Made by a program: the position numbers and the translations under genes. A stretch of 64,000 nucleotides of DNA from Chaunax sp. Z400. Taxonomy: Eukaryota; Chordata; Actinopteri; Lophiiformes; Chaunacidae. Where the stretch lies: the NCBI GenBank assembly GCA_037577475.1, contig CM075203.1:657501-721500 (forward strand), written 5' to 3'. Below, one piece after another: positions 21,901 to 34,300 of the stretch; position 1 is the first letter of the stretch, and each line of letters starts with the position of its first letter. The notes under the pieces were generated by a model. The model was given only the letters and a program-made list of their open reading frames with translations. It searched no databases and had not been told where the DNA came from.

Positions 21901-24275
21901 ACCTAATAACAGTGTTATCATCTTAAATTGTCTGAAAATAAACTTCAAGGGTGGGCTCACTATTTGGCAAGACACATTTTTCATCTGCCAGATTTTGCAC
22001 CCCATCATTTTTCTTCATAGATGAGAATTAGCTGTATGATGATAGAAAAGAGTCCCAGGTATGACCTGATGACAGTGTTATCATCCTAAATTGTCTGAAA
22101 ATAAACTTCAAGGGTGGGCTCACAATTTGGCAAGACACATTTTTCATCTGCCAAATTTTGCACCCCCATCATTTTTCTTCATAGATGAGAAATAGATGTA
22201 TGATGAGAGAAAACAGGCCCAGGTATGACCTGATAACAGTGTTATCATCCTAAATTGCCTTAAAATAAACTTCAAGGGTGGGCTCACTATTTGGTAAGAC
22301 ACGTTTTTCATTTGCCAGATTTTACACCCCCATCATTTTTCTTCATAGATGAGAATTAGCTGTACGATGAGAGAAATGAGTCCCAGGTATGACCTGATAG
22401 CAGTGTTATCGTCCTAAATTGTCTGAAAATAAACTTCAAGGGTGGGCTCACTATTTGGCAAGACACATTTTTAATCTGCCAGATTTTGCACCCCCATCTT
22501 TTTTCTTCATAGATGAGAATTAGATGTGTGATGAGAGAAAACAGGCCCAGGTATGACCTGGTTACAGTGTTATCATCCTAAATTGTCTGAAAATAAACTT
22601 CAAGGGTGGGCTCACTATTTAGCAGGACACATTTTTCATTTGCCAGATTTTGCACCCCATCATTTTTCTTCATAGATGAGAATTAGCTGTATGATGATAG
22701 AAAAGAGTCCCAGGTATGACCTGATGACAGTGCTATCATCCTAAATTGTCTGAAAATAAACTTCAAGGGTGGGCTCATTATTTGGCAAGACACATTTTTC
22801 ATCTGCCAGATTTTGCACCCCCATCATTTTTCTTCATAGATGAGAATTAGATGTATGATGAGAGAAAACAGGCCCAGGTATGACCTGGTTACAGTGTTAT
22901 CATCCTAAATTGTCTGAAAATAAACTTCAAGGGTGGGCTCACTATTTGGCAAGACACGTTTTTCATTTGCCAGATTTTACACCCCCATCATTTTTCTTCA
23001 TAGATGAGAATTAGCTGTACGATGAGAGAAATGAGTCCCAGGTATGACCTGATAGCAGTGTTATCATCCTAAATTGTCTGAAAATAAACTTCAAGGGTGG
23101 GCTCACTATTTGGCAAGACACGTTTTTCATCTGCCAGATTTTACAACCCCATCATTTTTCTTCATAGATGAGAATTAGCTGTACGATGAGAGAAAAGAGT
23201 CCCAGGTATGACCTGATAGCAGTGCTATCATCCTAAATTGTCTGAAAATAAACTTCAAGGGTGGGCTCACTATTTGGCAAGACACATTTTTCATCTGCCA
23301 GATTTTGCCCCCCATCATTTTTCATCATAAATGAGAATTAGATGTATAATAAGAGAAGAGAGTCCCAGGTATGACCTGATAGCAGTGTTATCATCCTAAA
23401 TTGTCTGAAAATAAACTTCAAGGGTGGGCTCACTATTTGGCAAGACACATTTTTCATCTGCCAGATTTTGCACCCCCATCATTTTTCTTCATAGATGAGA
23501 ATTAGATGTATGATGAGAGAAAACAGGCCCAGGTATGACCTGATAACAGTGTTATCATCCTAAATTGTCTGAAAATAAACTTCAAGGGTGGGCTCACTAT
23601 TTGGCAAGACACGTTTTTCATTTGCCAGATTTTACACCCCCATCATTTTTCTTCATAGATGAGAATTAGATGTATAATAAGAGAAGAAAGTCCCTGGTAT
23701 GACCTGATAGCAGTGCTATCATCCTATATTGCCTTAAAATAAACTTCAAGGGTGGGCTCACTATTTGGCAAGACACATTTTTCATCTGCCAGATTTTGCA
23801 CCCCCATCTTTTTTCTTCATAGATGACAATTAGATGTGTGATGAGAGAAAACAGGCCCAGGTATGACCTGGTTACAGTGTTATCATCCTAAATTGTCTGA
23901 AAATAAACTTCAAGGGTGGGCTCACTATTTGGCAGGACACATTTTTCATTTGCCAGATTTTGCACCCCCATCATTTTTCTTCATAGATGAGAATTAGCTG
24001 TATGATGATAGAAAAGAGTCCCAGGTATGACCTGATAACAGTGTTATCATCCTAAATTGCCTTAAAATAAACTTCAAGGGTGGGCTCATTATTTGGTAAG
24101 ACACGTTTTTCATTTTTCAGATTTTACACCCCCATCATTTTTCTTCATAGATGAGAATTAGATGTATAATAAGAGAAGAAAGTCCCTGGTATGACCTGAT
24201 AGCAGTGTTATCATCCTAAATTGTCTGAAAATAAACTCCAAGGGTTTTGGCAAGACACGTTTTTCATCTGGATGA
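18913..24275. repeat. 33-copy satellite, ~164-bp unit
   Basis: The anchor CTTCAAGGGTGGG (with a few variants) occurs 33 times from 18993 to 24234 at spacings of 162-166 bases, mean 163.8. Each unit also carries GGCAAGACACATTTTTCATC, TTCATAGATGAGAATTAG and a short palindrome such as GATAACAGTGTTATC. Copies differ by scattered substitutions and small indels (for example GCACCCC/GCACCCCC). The last unit is truncated inside AAGGGT and the first is diverged. No unit encodes a plausible protein; stops occur in all frames. Confidence 0.97.
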
Positions 24276-25321
24276 AAATTGAATATGAAATCTGAATATT
24301 GAATCCGAAGGTTTTATTACACATCAAACTTGTAAGAATTGCATTATTGTTGGAAAAAAATGCATTATTTGTAAAACCATGTTTTTATTATATTAATATA
24401 AGACAGGATATTACAAAAAACAAAGCTTATTTTTCACATTTAAATAAAAACACATCACACACAGCAGACCGGCCGTGACAAAGCGTTCCGAGTTACATCA
24501 TTTGTTTACAGACTGCTGCTTTTATGGTCCCTCACCAAAAGATGCCTTCAAGGACTCACAGGGCTCATCCATGCAGACTTTTTTTTGTCCTCTCTTCAGC
24601 TCCCTTTTCCACCTGAGCTGCATCTAATTTTACAGTAGCTGATGAATTAAAACAAGGGTTGCTCTAATAAAGGCGATGCTGGAGTGTTTTTACTTCCTTC
24701 ATTCCAGTACGATTTACAGATGTGGATGCACTCTAACATCCACCTACTTTTATACTTTTAACAAAGACGACAAATCCCTAAAAATAACTTTGGCTTCTTT
24801 TTCGTCAGTGGAGTGGAGAAGGACTTCAAATATATTAGGTCTAGATTCTATAATTAAACTAAGGTGCAAAGCAAAACCGTCAAATCCTGATTAAACAACA
24901 ATCAACATAAAGATTACTGATTTATTTTAAGGTATAAAAAGAGACGTTACTGGATTGCTGAGCTAAAACTTAGATGCAGGAGTGTAATGTGCTCTGAATC
25001 CTGCCGTTGTACCGACTATAAAGAACAGATTTATTTTATGTACCAAATGTTAGCAGCTACTGGAGTGTTCACCGGTTTGGCTGCTCATTCACAACTTCAC
25101 AAGTTACGTAACCGACTAAATTTCCCCAAAATGTGAAAATATACTTCCCCCTTTCTTCATAAAAACTAAAGCTTCTACCCAAATCCCTCATTCAGAAAGT
25201 TCTTCCACTTTCCAGAATCATCCTGCCCAGTTTCTGCAGGGCAGCTGACTGGAGAGTGCATGCTAGTGAGATGTGCAACGGTGCCTGACCCACTGGGGCG
25301 TCCCGTTCTGAGACGCGGGGA
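24276..25321 (-). other. acly: acly 3' UTR and downstream flank
   Basis: AT-rich sequence after the acly stop codon. Several minus-strand AATAAA signals (TTTATT on the + strand) are present, for instance near 24919 and 25028; which one is used cannot be told. No exon of another gene was recognised. Confidence 0.45.
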
Positions 25322-28300
25322 TTACATGGACATGTGTTCAGGCAGCACGTAGGAGATGTCGTCCCAGGGGTGGCGGTACAGACCCTGTTTGAGCCTCTTC
25401 TGGTCCAGGTAGTGTCCTGATGGAGGACAGACATGAGTTAGACTTCTGGGTTAAACACTCAGATGGTTGGAGTTACGGCTCCGTCGGAGGAAGACTCACC
25501 GATGAAGCCCATGCTACGGCCGAGGACGAAGATCCCATTGAGGGCACCGATCTCTACAAATTCGTCAGCTTCGTCTCTGGAACCAGTTCAACATAACAGA
25601 CACCATCAACACAGACGACAGACTCCTGCAGTCAGTGGCTGGCCGTGTGTTAGCAAAAATGCTAAGTTAACGTCATCGAGACAGTAAAAAAGCCCAAATA
25701 TAACCAAACCTTCTCCTCTTATAACTTATCTTGATGATAGATGGAAAGTTTTCAGATCCTTTTGGGTACAAAGGTGATATTCTTACCGTGTAAAGCCACC
25801 ACACGTCCTGAGCAGGTCCACGAAGGCAACACCAATAAAACCGTCTACATTGAGGATCAGGTTGGGTTTCTGAGAATAAGAATATCAGTGAGATAACATT
25901 TAATCACCATTTTTAATCCAGCCTTTTGTCTTCGGTACCTTGGAGGTGGTGATCTTCTCAACGTCTAGGGCGTAGTCGAGGAGCTGGGTGGAGGTGAAAT
26001 GTTGCTTCACGAAGTCCTTCAGAATCTGCACCCTCATGTCTGGGTTGTTGATCTGGAAACAGAGACAAACTGGACTTAACTGCTCTTATCTAAAAACACC
26101 AGGTGGTTTACAGTTCTAACGACAACAGAAGAAGCTGCCTACTGATTTGACCCTGTGGCCGATGCCCATAATCAGCTTGCCGTCCTTCTTCATCTTGTTG
26201 ACGAACTCCATGGGCAGCATGCCGCTGTCGAACGCCTTGCTGAACTGCTTGGCAGCTGCATCCAGAGCTCCCCCGAAACGGTCGCCCTGAAATGTCATCA
26301 AGAACTCGTGTTTCAGGAAGTAAAAAACAAGAGGAGGAGGTTTCTCTGCTAGTTGAAGCGGTACTGACGATGGTGAGCAGCCCAGACGTGAGGCTGGAGA
26401 TGAGGTCCTTTCCAGCTCGAGCGCAGACGATGGTGTTGTGAGCGCCGGAGACGGCCGGTCCGTGGTCAGCGGTCACCATCAGACACATCTCAATGAACTG
26501 GCAGGCGTAACGCGGCAACCTACACAGAAACACCGCTTAGGACAATGAAGCCATAAAATCAGCTGATGTTTCTTCTTTCAGCGTCGTCATGCCAACCTGC
26601 GTTGGAACCAGAGCAGGCCCAGCACTCCTCCTAAACCCATCTCCTCCTTAAAGACCTCGGTGATGGGCATCCCGGCGTAGATCAGCTCCTGGCCTCGCTC
26701 GTCACAGATGCTCGTCATGAACGAGGCTGGCTTACGGATCAGACCCAGCTCCTGGAGGAAGTCACAGCCGAGGAAAAGAGACATCAGACTGGTTCTAACA
26801 CACATTTAATAAATCCAGAGGTGTGGAGCCCTGATCAGACCAAAGATTCACCACCAGACCAGCTGAAACCTGCTCGCTTACACCCCCATCTGGATCATTT
26901 CCAGAGCAACAACTCTGTACTTACACAGCTGAATATAAACTAAAGCATCTGAAAATATGAACTAAAAAATTATTTAAGAAATTCTAATGTGTACTTGATA
27001 TATGACATGTATCCCAATACTGTCAGCATCACTGAGGTTCACAGGCTACATGGTTGGAGTGTCAGTGAAACCTGTAGAAGTACAGCTAGAAGCAAAATGA
27101 TTCAACCTCCATTATAGATCAGGTTTATTGATCAAATCTACTATTGATCAGCTGTTAATAACCAAGCAATAACAGTTTAAATAGATCAAAACAACAGATC
27201 TGAAAGTCTCCTTTTCCTGACTCCTCAGTCTCTAAATGATCCAACCTGAATGTCATCATTTACAGATCAGATGTATTAAAACTCTGAGACCTTCATAGAC
27301 TTACTTTATCAGTAGAGTCCAAAGGTTTTTCTGTTCAGGTCTAAATTGACATCAGGGCTCCATGAACTCCAAGACCTTCACCACTGGTGACCCAGAAGCT
27401 CCAGAAAAGTGGGCTCCAGTAGCTCAGAACCATCTGGATCAGACCCAGAAGTTCTGGATGCTGTTCTGTGGAGCCATGAAACCAAACTGGACCTTTTGGG
27501 GCCTCTGGATCAGCGGTATGTCTGGAGGAGGAAGAATGAAGCTGATGCTGAAAAGAACAGCCTACCTACAGTGAAGCATGGCGGTGGATCAGTGAGGCTC
27601 CGGGGCTGCTTTGCTTCCTGGACCACTGGAAACCTGCAGCCTGTAGAGGGTCAGATGGATTCCATCAAGGATCAGGAAATCCTAGAAGAAAGCGTCTCCA
27701 TCTGTGAGGAAGATGAAGCTCGGCCCTCATTGGACGTTCCAAAAGGACAATGATCCCAAGCAGACCTCAGAGTCCACCAAGGCCTGGTTTCAGAAGAAGT
27801 CCTGGATCATTCTAGAGGCCGTCACAGTCGCCTGACTGGAATCCAGAGAAAACCTCTGGTGGGATCTGAAGAAGGTGGTTGCAGCAGGTAAAGCAGGATT
27901 ATTCCAGAACTGGAGGCCTTTGTCCATGAGGAATGGGCTAATATTCCTCAGGAACGCTGCCAGAAGCTAGAGTCTGGATCTGCATCAGGTTTGCAGCAGG
28001 TCAGAGCAGCTAAAGGGTCTACAGAGAACTAGAGACGCTGGTCATTAAGGGTTGGATCATTTAGAGACTGAGGAGTCAGGAAAAGGAGACTTTGGGTTAG
28101 ATTTAGGAAAAAACACTTAAATATCTGATGTTGGCTGATAAACAGTAAATTTTACCAATAAACCTGACATATAGTAGTGGGGGGGTGGGGTGGGGGCTCC
28201 CGTCTTAACTTGTCTCGGTTCTTAGATGACTTAATAGAGAATGCAGATTGTCATTTTTGGGTTTATTAAGGAGGAGCTTCTTACCCTGGCCCAGGAGTAA

Positions 28301-31300
28301 TCCATTGGGACGGTTGGGGGAGGCACCTCCTGGGCAGGAACGATGGTACCGTTGGCTACCAGTTCATCATAGACAGTTCTGTTTGAACACAGTATTAGTA
28401 GAAAACCATGGTACCGATTCCATGTCAAACTTTGTTGTGTCCATGAATTTCTCACTTGATGACGTTCCCCAGCTCGTCGAAGCTCTTTGGTACGTAAGCT
28501 CCGGCATCCCTCAGAGCCTGGTTCTTGGCCACTGCCGTCTCTGAAGCCTGGTTGGCGCAGGCGCCCGCATGGCCAAACTGAACCTGAAGATGGCGGCGTT
28601 TGAGATCGAGTTCAGAAGGTGACGACAAAAATAGCAAAATCAAAATAACATTCCCCTCAAATCCTCTCTTTGGTTAAGAGCTGCCATTTTGAAGTGACGT
28701 CATGTTAAATATGATGTGTTGTTTATGGTGCATCACTGTATCTTATGGTCTGTCAGATGAGCAACAGTGTTCATGACAACTTATACCACATTGTGACTTT
28801 ATCATAAACTAAATGCATAAGTAATGTGGGGGTGAAATGTCATTTAAAGGAAAGTCTGATCTCTCATTTAACCATCTAAAATAATGAATACAGCCTCTCT
28901 GCACTTTGCAGATGATGCATCATTAGTGATGATGCACTAAGACCGATTTCTGGGTCACAGTTCAGGAGAAGAAACACAAAGCAGAAGTGAGAAGATCTCG
29001 TTAGCTCAACAATAGTGAACAAACCTCAGAGGCGAACATGGTAGCGCAGGTTCCGATACACCAGCACACCACAGGCTTGCTTATCCTGCCCTCAGTGATG
29101 CCCTGGCAGATCTTGTATTCCTCTGTGCCTCCAATCTGGGATAGAGAAGTAGAATACATATAAACATGGAACACAGCCAACATGGTTCAAATCAAAGTAA
29201 AAATATATTGACTGAGCTCCTCCCACCTCTCCCAGCACCACTATCATCTGCACCCCCGGAGTGTCCTGGTAACGAAGGACATGGTCCATGAAGGTGGAGC
29301 CTGGATACCTGGAGTAAGAGGACCAGATGGGCTTGCAGAGTGGTTCAGACAGTGTGTGTCATCATCTATCATCTAACAAAAAGTGTGTACCTGTCTCCTC
29401 CGATGGCCACGCCCTCGTAGACGCCGTCTGTGGTGCGGGAGATGATGTTGTTCAGCTCGTTGGACATGCCCCCAGAGCGCGACACGTACGCCACGCTGCC
29501 AGGACGATACAGTTTGGAGGCCAGGATGTTGTCCAGCATGCCACCGGTGTTACCGATCTTAAAGCAGCCCGGCTTGATGCCTCCAACCTGGAGACAGAAA
29601 GAAATCCACTTAGCTTACCTGTGCTGCCTCCAAGGACTCATTTCTACTGATGTATATTAATAATTAAATCCTCTTCATGATTACCACACAGGACATGTTG
29701 GTGTCGTATGAATTCATACCGTAGCAGGGCCGATGATGGTGATGCCTTTCTCGTCAGCCAGCTTTATCATCCTCCTCGTCTGAGCTTCAGGGATGCCCTC
29801 AGCTATGATGGAGATGGTGTGGATCTGAAAACAGAAAGCTGACCTGGCTGAATCTCTCAGATGGCTTATATGTAGGCCTGTGAAGGTTTGGATTTTTATT
29901 ATCTAGATGCCCCATGGACGAAAATAAAAACAATCACATTAAGATCCAAAGGAAACGGAGCAGAGAAAACGGCAGCAGTGACTCGTCTGTCTGGCAGTAA
30001 ATGTTCTGTATAGACAACAGTGTCAGTTTATAAATGCTCAAAACCAAGAAAAGTGTTTTTTCCAAAATGCTGGAAAAGTGAAGTGAGGTCTGGATGCTAA
30101 CAAGCTAGCTAAGAAGCTAACACTGTTGTGTTGTTCATGCTGGTTCCAGTGCGACAGACGGTTTGTAGTCCATCAGTGTCTTTAATAAATTAACACTGAA
30201 TGTGTTCATTTTTCCATTGTTCAGTGTTGGTTACAGTTACTATTAGTTATTAGTTGATGTTAACCTGTCGACCCCATGATGGCCGAGTCTGGCCACCGTA
30301 CTGACATGTCAACATCACATGACCGTGGTCTTGTGGTCACAGCCCCACATCTAAGTCAACATCCTTTTTACTTGCGGCCAGGAGGTAAAAATGTCACCGT
30401 GTCTGTTTGTTTGTTTATGAGCAGGATTACAACACCTACTGGATGGATTCCCAGTAAACGTAGTGGGAGGATGGGTGTTGGTCCAGAATAGACTCCATTA
30501 AATTTTGGTGTAGATCCAGATGAAATGGGGTTAGAATCTGATTGGGGGTAAGGCTGGACTGAACTAAAGGGCCTGCTGGGCCCTGGTGGAGGCAAACGTT
30601 CTGCTGACTCATGTATTTTCTACCTGACTGTACTGCATGGCCTCCATTGTGCTGTCGAAGGCTGAGCGCAGTGAAGCGAAGCTGATCAGGACGTCCACCT
30701 CTGGGTGCTTCTTCATGGCCTCGGCCATGTTCTTATAGACGGGCAGCAGGATCTCCTTATGGCCCCAGTAGAACTTCTGCTTGTGATCACCACTGGAAGA
30801 GGAACGTTTGTTCTGTTATTACATCTGCAGATCTTTAATCAGCAGACTATCAGGCTTTCACCAGGCTCCACCTACGTGAAGGGGTAGACCATGGCTGCCA
30901 CAGAGGGCTCGTCCCGAGAACAGACGTAGTCAAAGTCCATCATTCCTTGGACGGCGCGGGTCTGCATGCCCCAGATGATGGCCTTGGTTTGTTTTCTGAA
31001 GAGCGTGTTGGCTTTGGCTGAAGGAAGGAGAAGACGGAGAGAAGGAGGTGAGAGCTGGAAGAGGAAATAAAAACAGTGACAGGAGAGAGAAGCGTGGGGT
31101 CAGGCTGAGAAACAGCAGGAATAGGACATAAGCAGAGAAACATCGGTCTGAGGACAGAGAGGCAGGAGGTAGAGAAAATAAGTCATCTCCTTCCTCATTG
31201 ACATAATAGTTCATCACAGATTATAACATCTGTCCCACATCTGGAACCACGTTAATCTGAGTCCATTATTTTATCCACCTCCAGATCAAAATGATTAATT

Positions 31301-34300
31301 TGGGGTCACACAATGTTAACATCAAGATACCATCAACAGCTGTGGTGGAAGATTTTGAATTAATTTGGGATATTATTTGAAGTTAGAGTCAAAGACCTCT
31401 TCACTCTCACATGTTAGTGATCTTACATGATCCCCCATTAACACCTGGTAATAAAATGAGGGCCGGTTCCAGACGCCTTACAGGGTAAGAAAGTGTTGAT
31501 GGATCCTGCTCAGATCTACGCGACACATCCGGAGGGATTCCGGCTCAAACGTTCAGTTAGGCTACGTTCACATCACAAGCCTCCCTGTTCATCCTGGGGT
31601 TTTATTCAGATCACATCTGGTTCTCGTCGGCTCATCTTCATACCTAGAGGAACGAATGTGATACCTGATCGGTGGAGGGAGGCCCTGTGACCTGTACCTG
31701 ACTCTAATGTGAACACATCTGTCCTCCAATCAGCAGACATGTGATCACTGATACGTTTTTACACCAGTCATCTGATCAGCAACAACAACAAACATCATAT
31801 TAGTGAGACGACTCGTGGTGTTCAGACCCAAACAGACGCTAGTAGTGAATGTATGATGTCATTTCGCTCTGGAGGACGACAAACACTCGGTCAGCTGATC
31901 AGCATCAGGTGGTGATCAGCTGATCATCTCTCCTCTCTGGTGGTTTGGTTTTCGGTCCTGCGCTGGAAAGAGACTCATGAACTCTGATCTGACCGTTCTG
32001 ATTCAGGTCACATGACTAGAGTCAGATATGGATCTGATCCAGGACCACATATGAAAGAGACTCACATCTGATTTGAGTCCCTTCTGCCTGGTGATGTGAA
32101 CGTAGTCTTTGTCGTAACAGACACATCCACCTCTGTCAATTAGGAGGGAATAGTGCTTCAACAAATGGGGCGTAAAACTCCCCCCTTAAAAAGGACAGAG
32201 TGGGGGGGTAAACTGGGAGAGCAGGGAGAAGCGGAGAGAGGGCAGGAAGACAGGTTTAGTCACACCCTTCCATACCTCTGCTGCAGCCTGAAGAGGCTTG
32301 CACTTCTGTGAGCCCACAGGACGGGAACACAAAAAGATGAGCACAAAGAAAAAGGAGAAAAGAATGAGTGAATCTTCATCATCATCATCATCATCATCAT
32401 GGCACACCAGCAGGAAGGCCAAGCAGAGCTGCTACAGAGCATGCCTCCACTACGCTGCTGTGACAAGCATGAGAACAAAGCCTGAACATCTGAGCTGACA
32501 CCAACATACCAGTCAGTCTGACCCTCTAAGCATCCTCCACAGGAGAACCTATGTTCACTCTGACTCTCTAATATGTAATGGACTGAAGCACTGAGGCGAT
32601 GCAAACATCTCAGACCCCCTCCTGAAGGAGAAACCAGGCGAGTGCATAGTGGGCGTGTCACACCTGTCACTTACCTGTCCGATCGGCTGTGACCACAGTC
32701 TTCTGCGGCCACAGTATAGAAGGAAGACAGTCTTAGAGAGACGAGCATGAAAAAGGTGAAGGGGAGTTTGTGGAGCAAAACGAGGAGGAGGAGGGGAGGA
32801 GGAGGGAGAGACAGAAAAAATTAAAATGCAGAGCAGGAGTGACGTGTGGAGGGAGGGGGAGGAACACAGGATTTATCTGGCTGTGCTTAGTTACCTGGTG
32901 GGAGACCAGCTTTAGACTTTTTGGCAGGGGTGACATCAGTTGGTGTCCTGGGTTCAGAAAACGAGGCGGTTCTGGTCGTAGCTGGAGTCTGGGACAGAAA
33001 ATCAGAGAAACAAACTCATGTTCTCCAAAGAGGAGGTTCCATCAGGCTAACAGGAACCTGTACTTTCAGGAATGTGTGGCTCATGTTTCCATGAAGCCCT
33101 GCGGGGCTTTGCATGGAAACATGCGTCACGCTCAACGTCACCGAATTTGAAAATGGCTTTTTGTTCACTTTGGAATATTCGCCCCTCAGGGGCTTAAAAT
33201 CAGAATTGTTCTCTGTATTCCGCTCTGCTACAAATATAACCGTTATATCAGGCTGTAGAATAACATTCGTCCTACTGAATTAAAATATCGTGGTGAGTTT
33301 AAAAATTCTTCACAAGCCTTGAGAAGGAAAATACTGAGTGGGAGGAAACCTTTCAGATACGGTGCCTGCAGAAAAAGGACACAAACAGAGACACCTGCAG
33401 ACATAATGCTCCTGAGTGAAATACCATTGGACTGTTGCTGGCATTGAGCAGGAAGTTGGCGGTGTGCGAGTCCATCGGGGGCTGGTTCGGGATTGGCCGG
33501 TAGCCCAGCGCCATTCCGACAATAGCCGTCATGTGGGTCTCAGTACCAAACACGTGGATAGGAATACCGGTGGTCTTCCCTGAGAACAGTAAACAACTTC
33601 ATTTAAACTCTAACAACTAAATAAATAAACATGCTCTCATATCAGCTGTGTGTATGGAGCCAAATAATGTGGACAAACTAGCTTCACCTCACTAACCTAC
33701 TTCCCCCATCACCCTAAGCCCCTCCTGGTAGTTGGGCCCCCCACGGCGAACAAAGATGGTGACCTCATGTTCCTTCAGGGGACCTTGGTAGTCTTTGATG
33801 GCTCTGACAATGCCCTGAAGAGAGGGACAGGCAGGTCAGCTGTGAGGATCACACCCCTCAGATTCCTCTACAACACCTGCACAGGTAACAGTTTTACTTT
33901 AACATGAGGTTCATTTCCAGGGCTCCATCTTCTGTGGATGTAACACACACACTCTGCTGGTTACACACACACTCTGCTGGTTACACACACACTCTGCTGG
34001 TTACACACACACTCTGCTGGTTACACACACACTCTGCTGGTTACACACACACTCTGCTGGTTACACACACACTCTGCTGGTTACACACACACTCTGCTGG
34101 TTACACACACACTCTGCTGGTTACACACACACTCTGCTGGTTACACACACACTCTGCTGGTTACACACACACTCTGCTGGTTACACACACACTCTGCTGG
34201 TTACACACACACTCTGCTGGTTACACACACACTCTGCTGGTTACACACACACTCTGCTGGTTACACACTAGTGATGCACTGATCGGCTCTGACATCATCA

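Noticed and set aside
18913..24275. CRISPR-like array
   Set aside because: Units are adjacent and similar along their full ~164 bp with no unique spacers, and the genome is eukaryotic. It is a satellite.
27409..27753. Active transposase gene
   Set aside because: The frame breaks near 27753, later motifs are in other frames, and the N-terminal DNA-binding part is missing.
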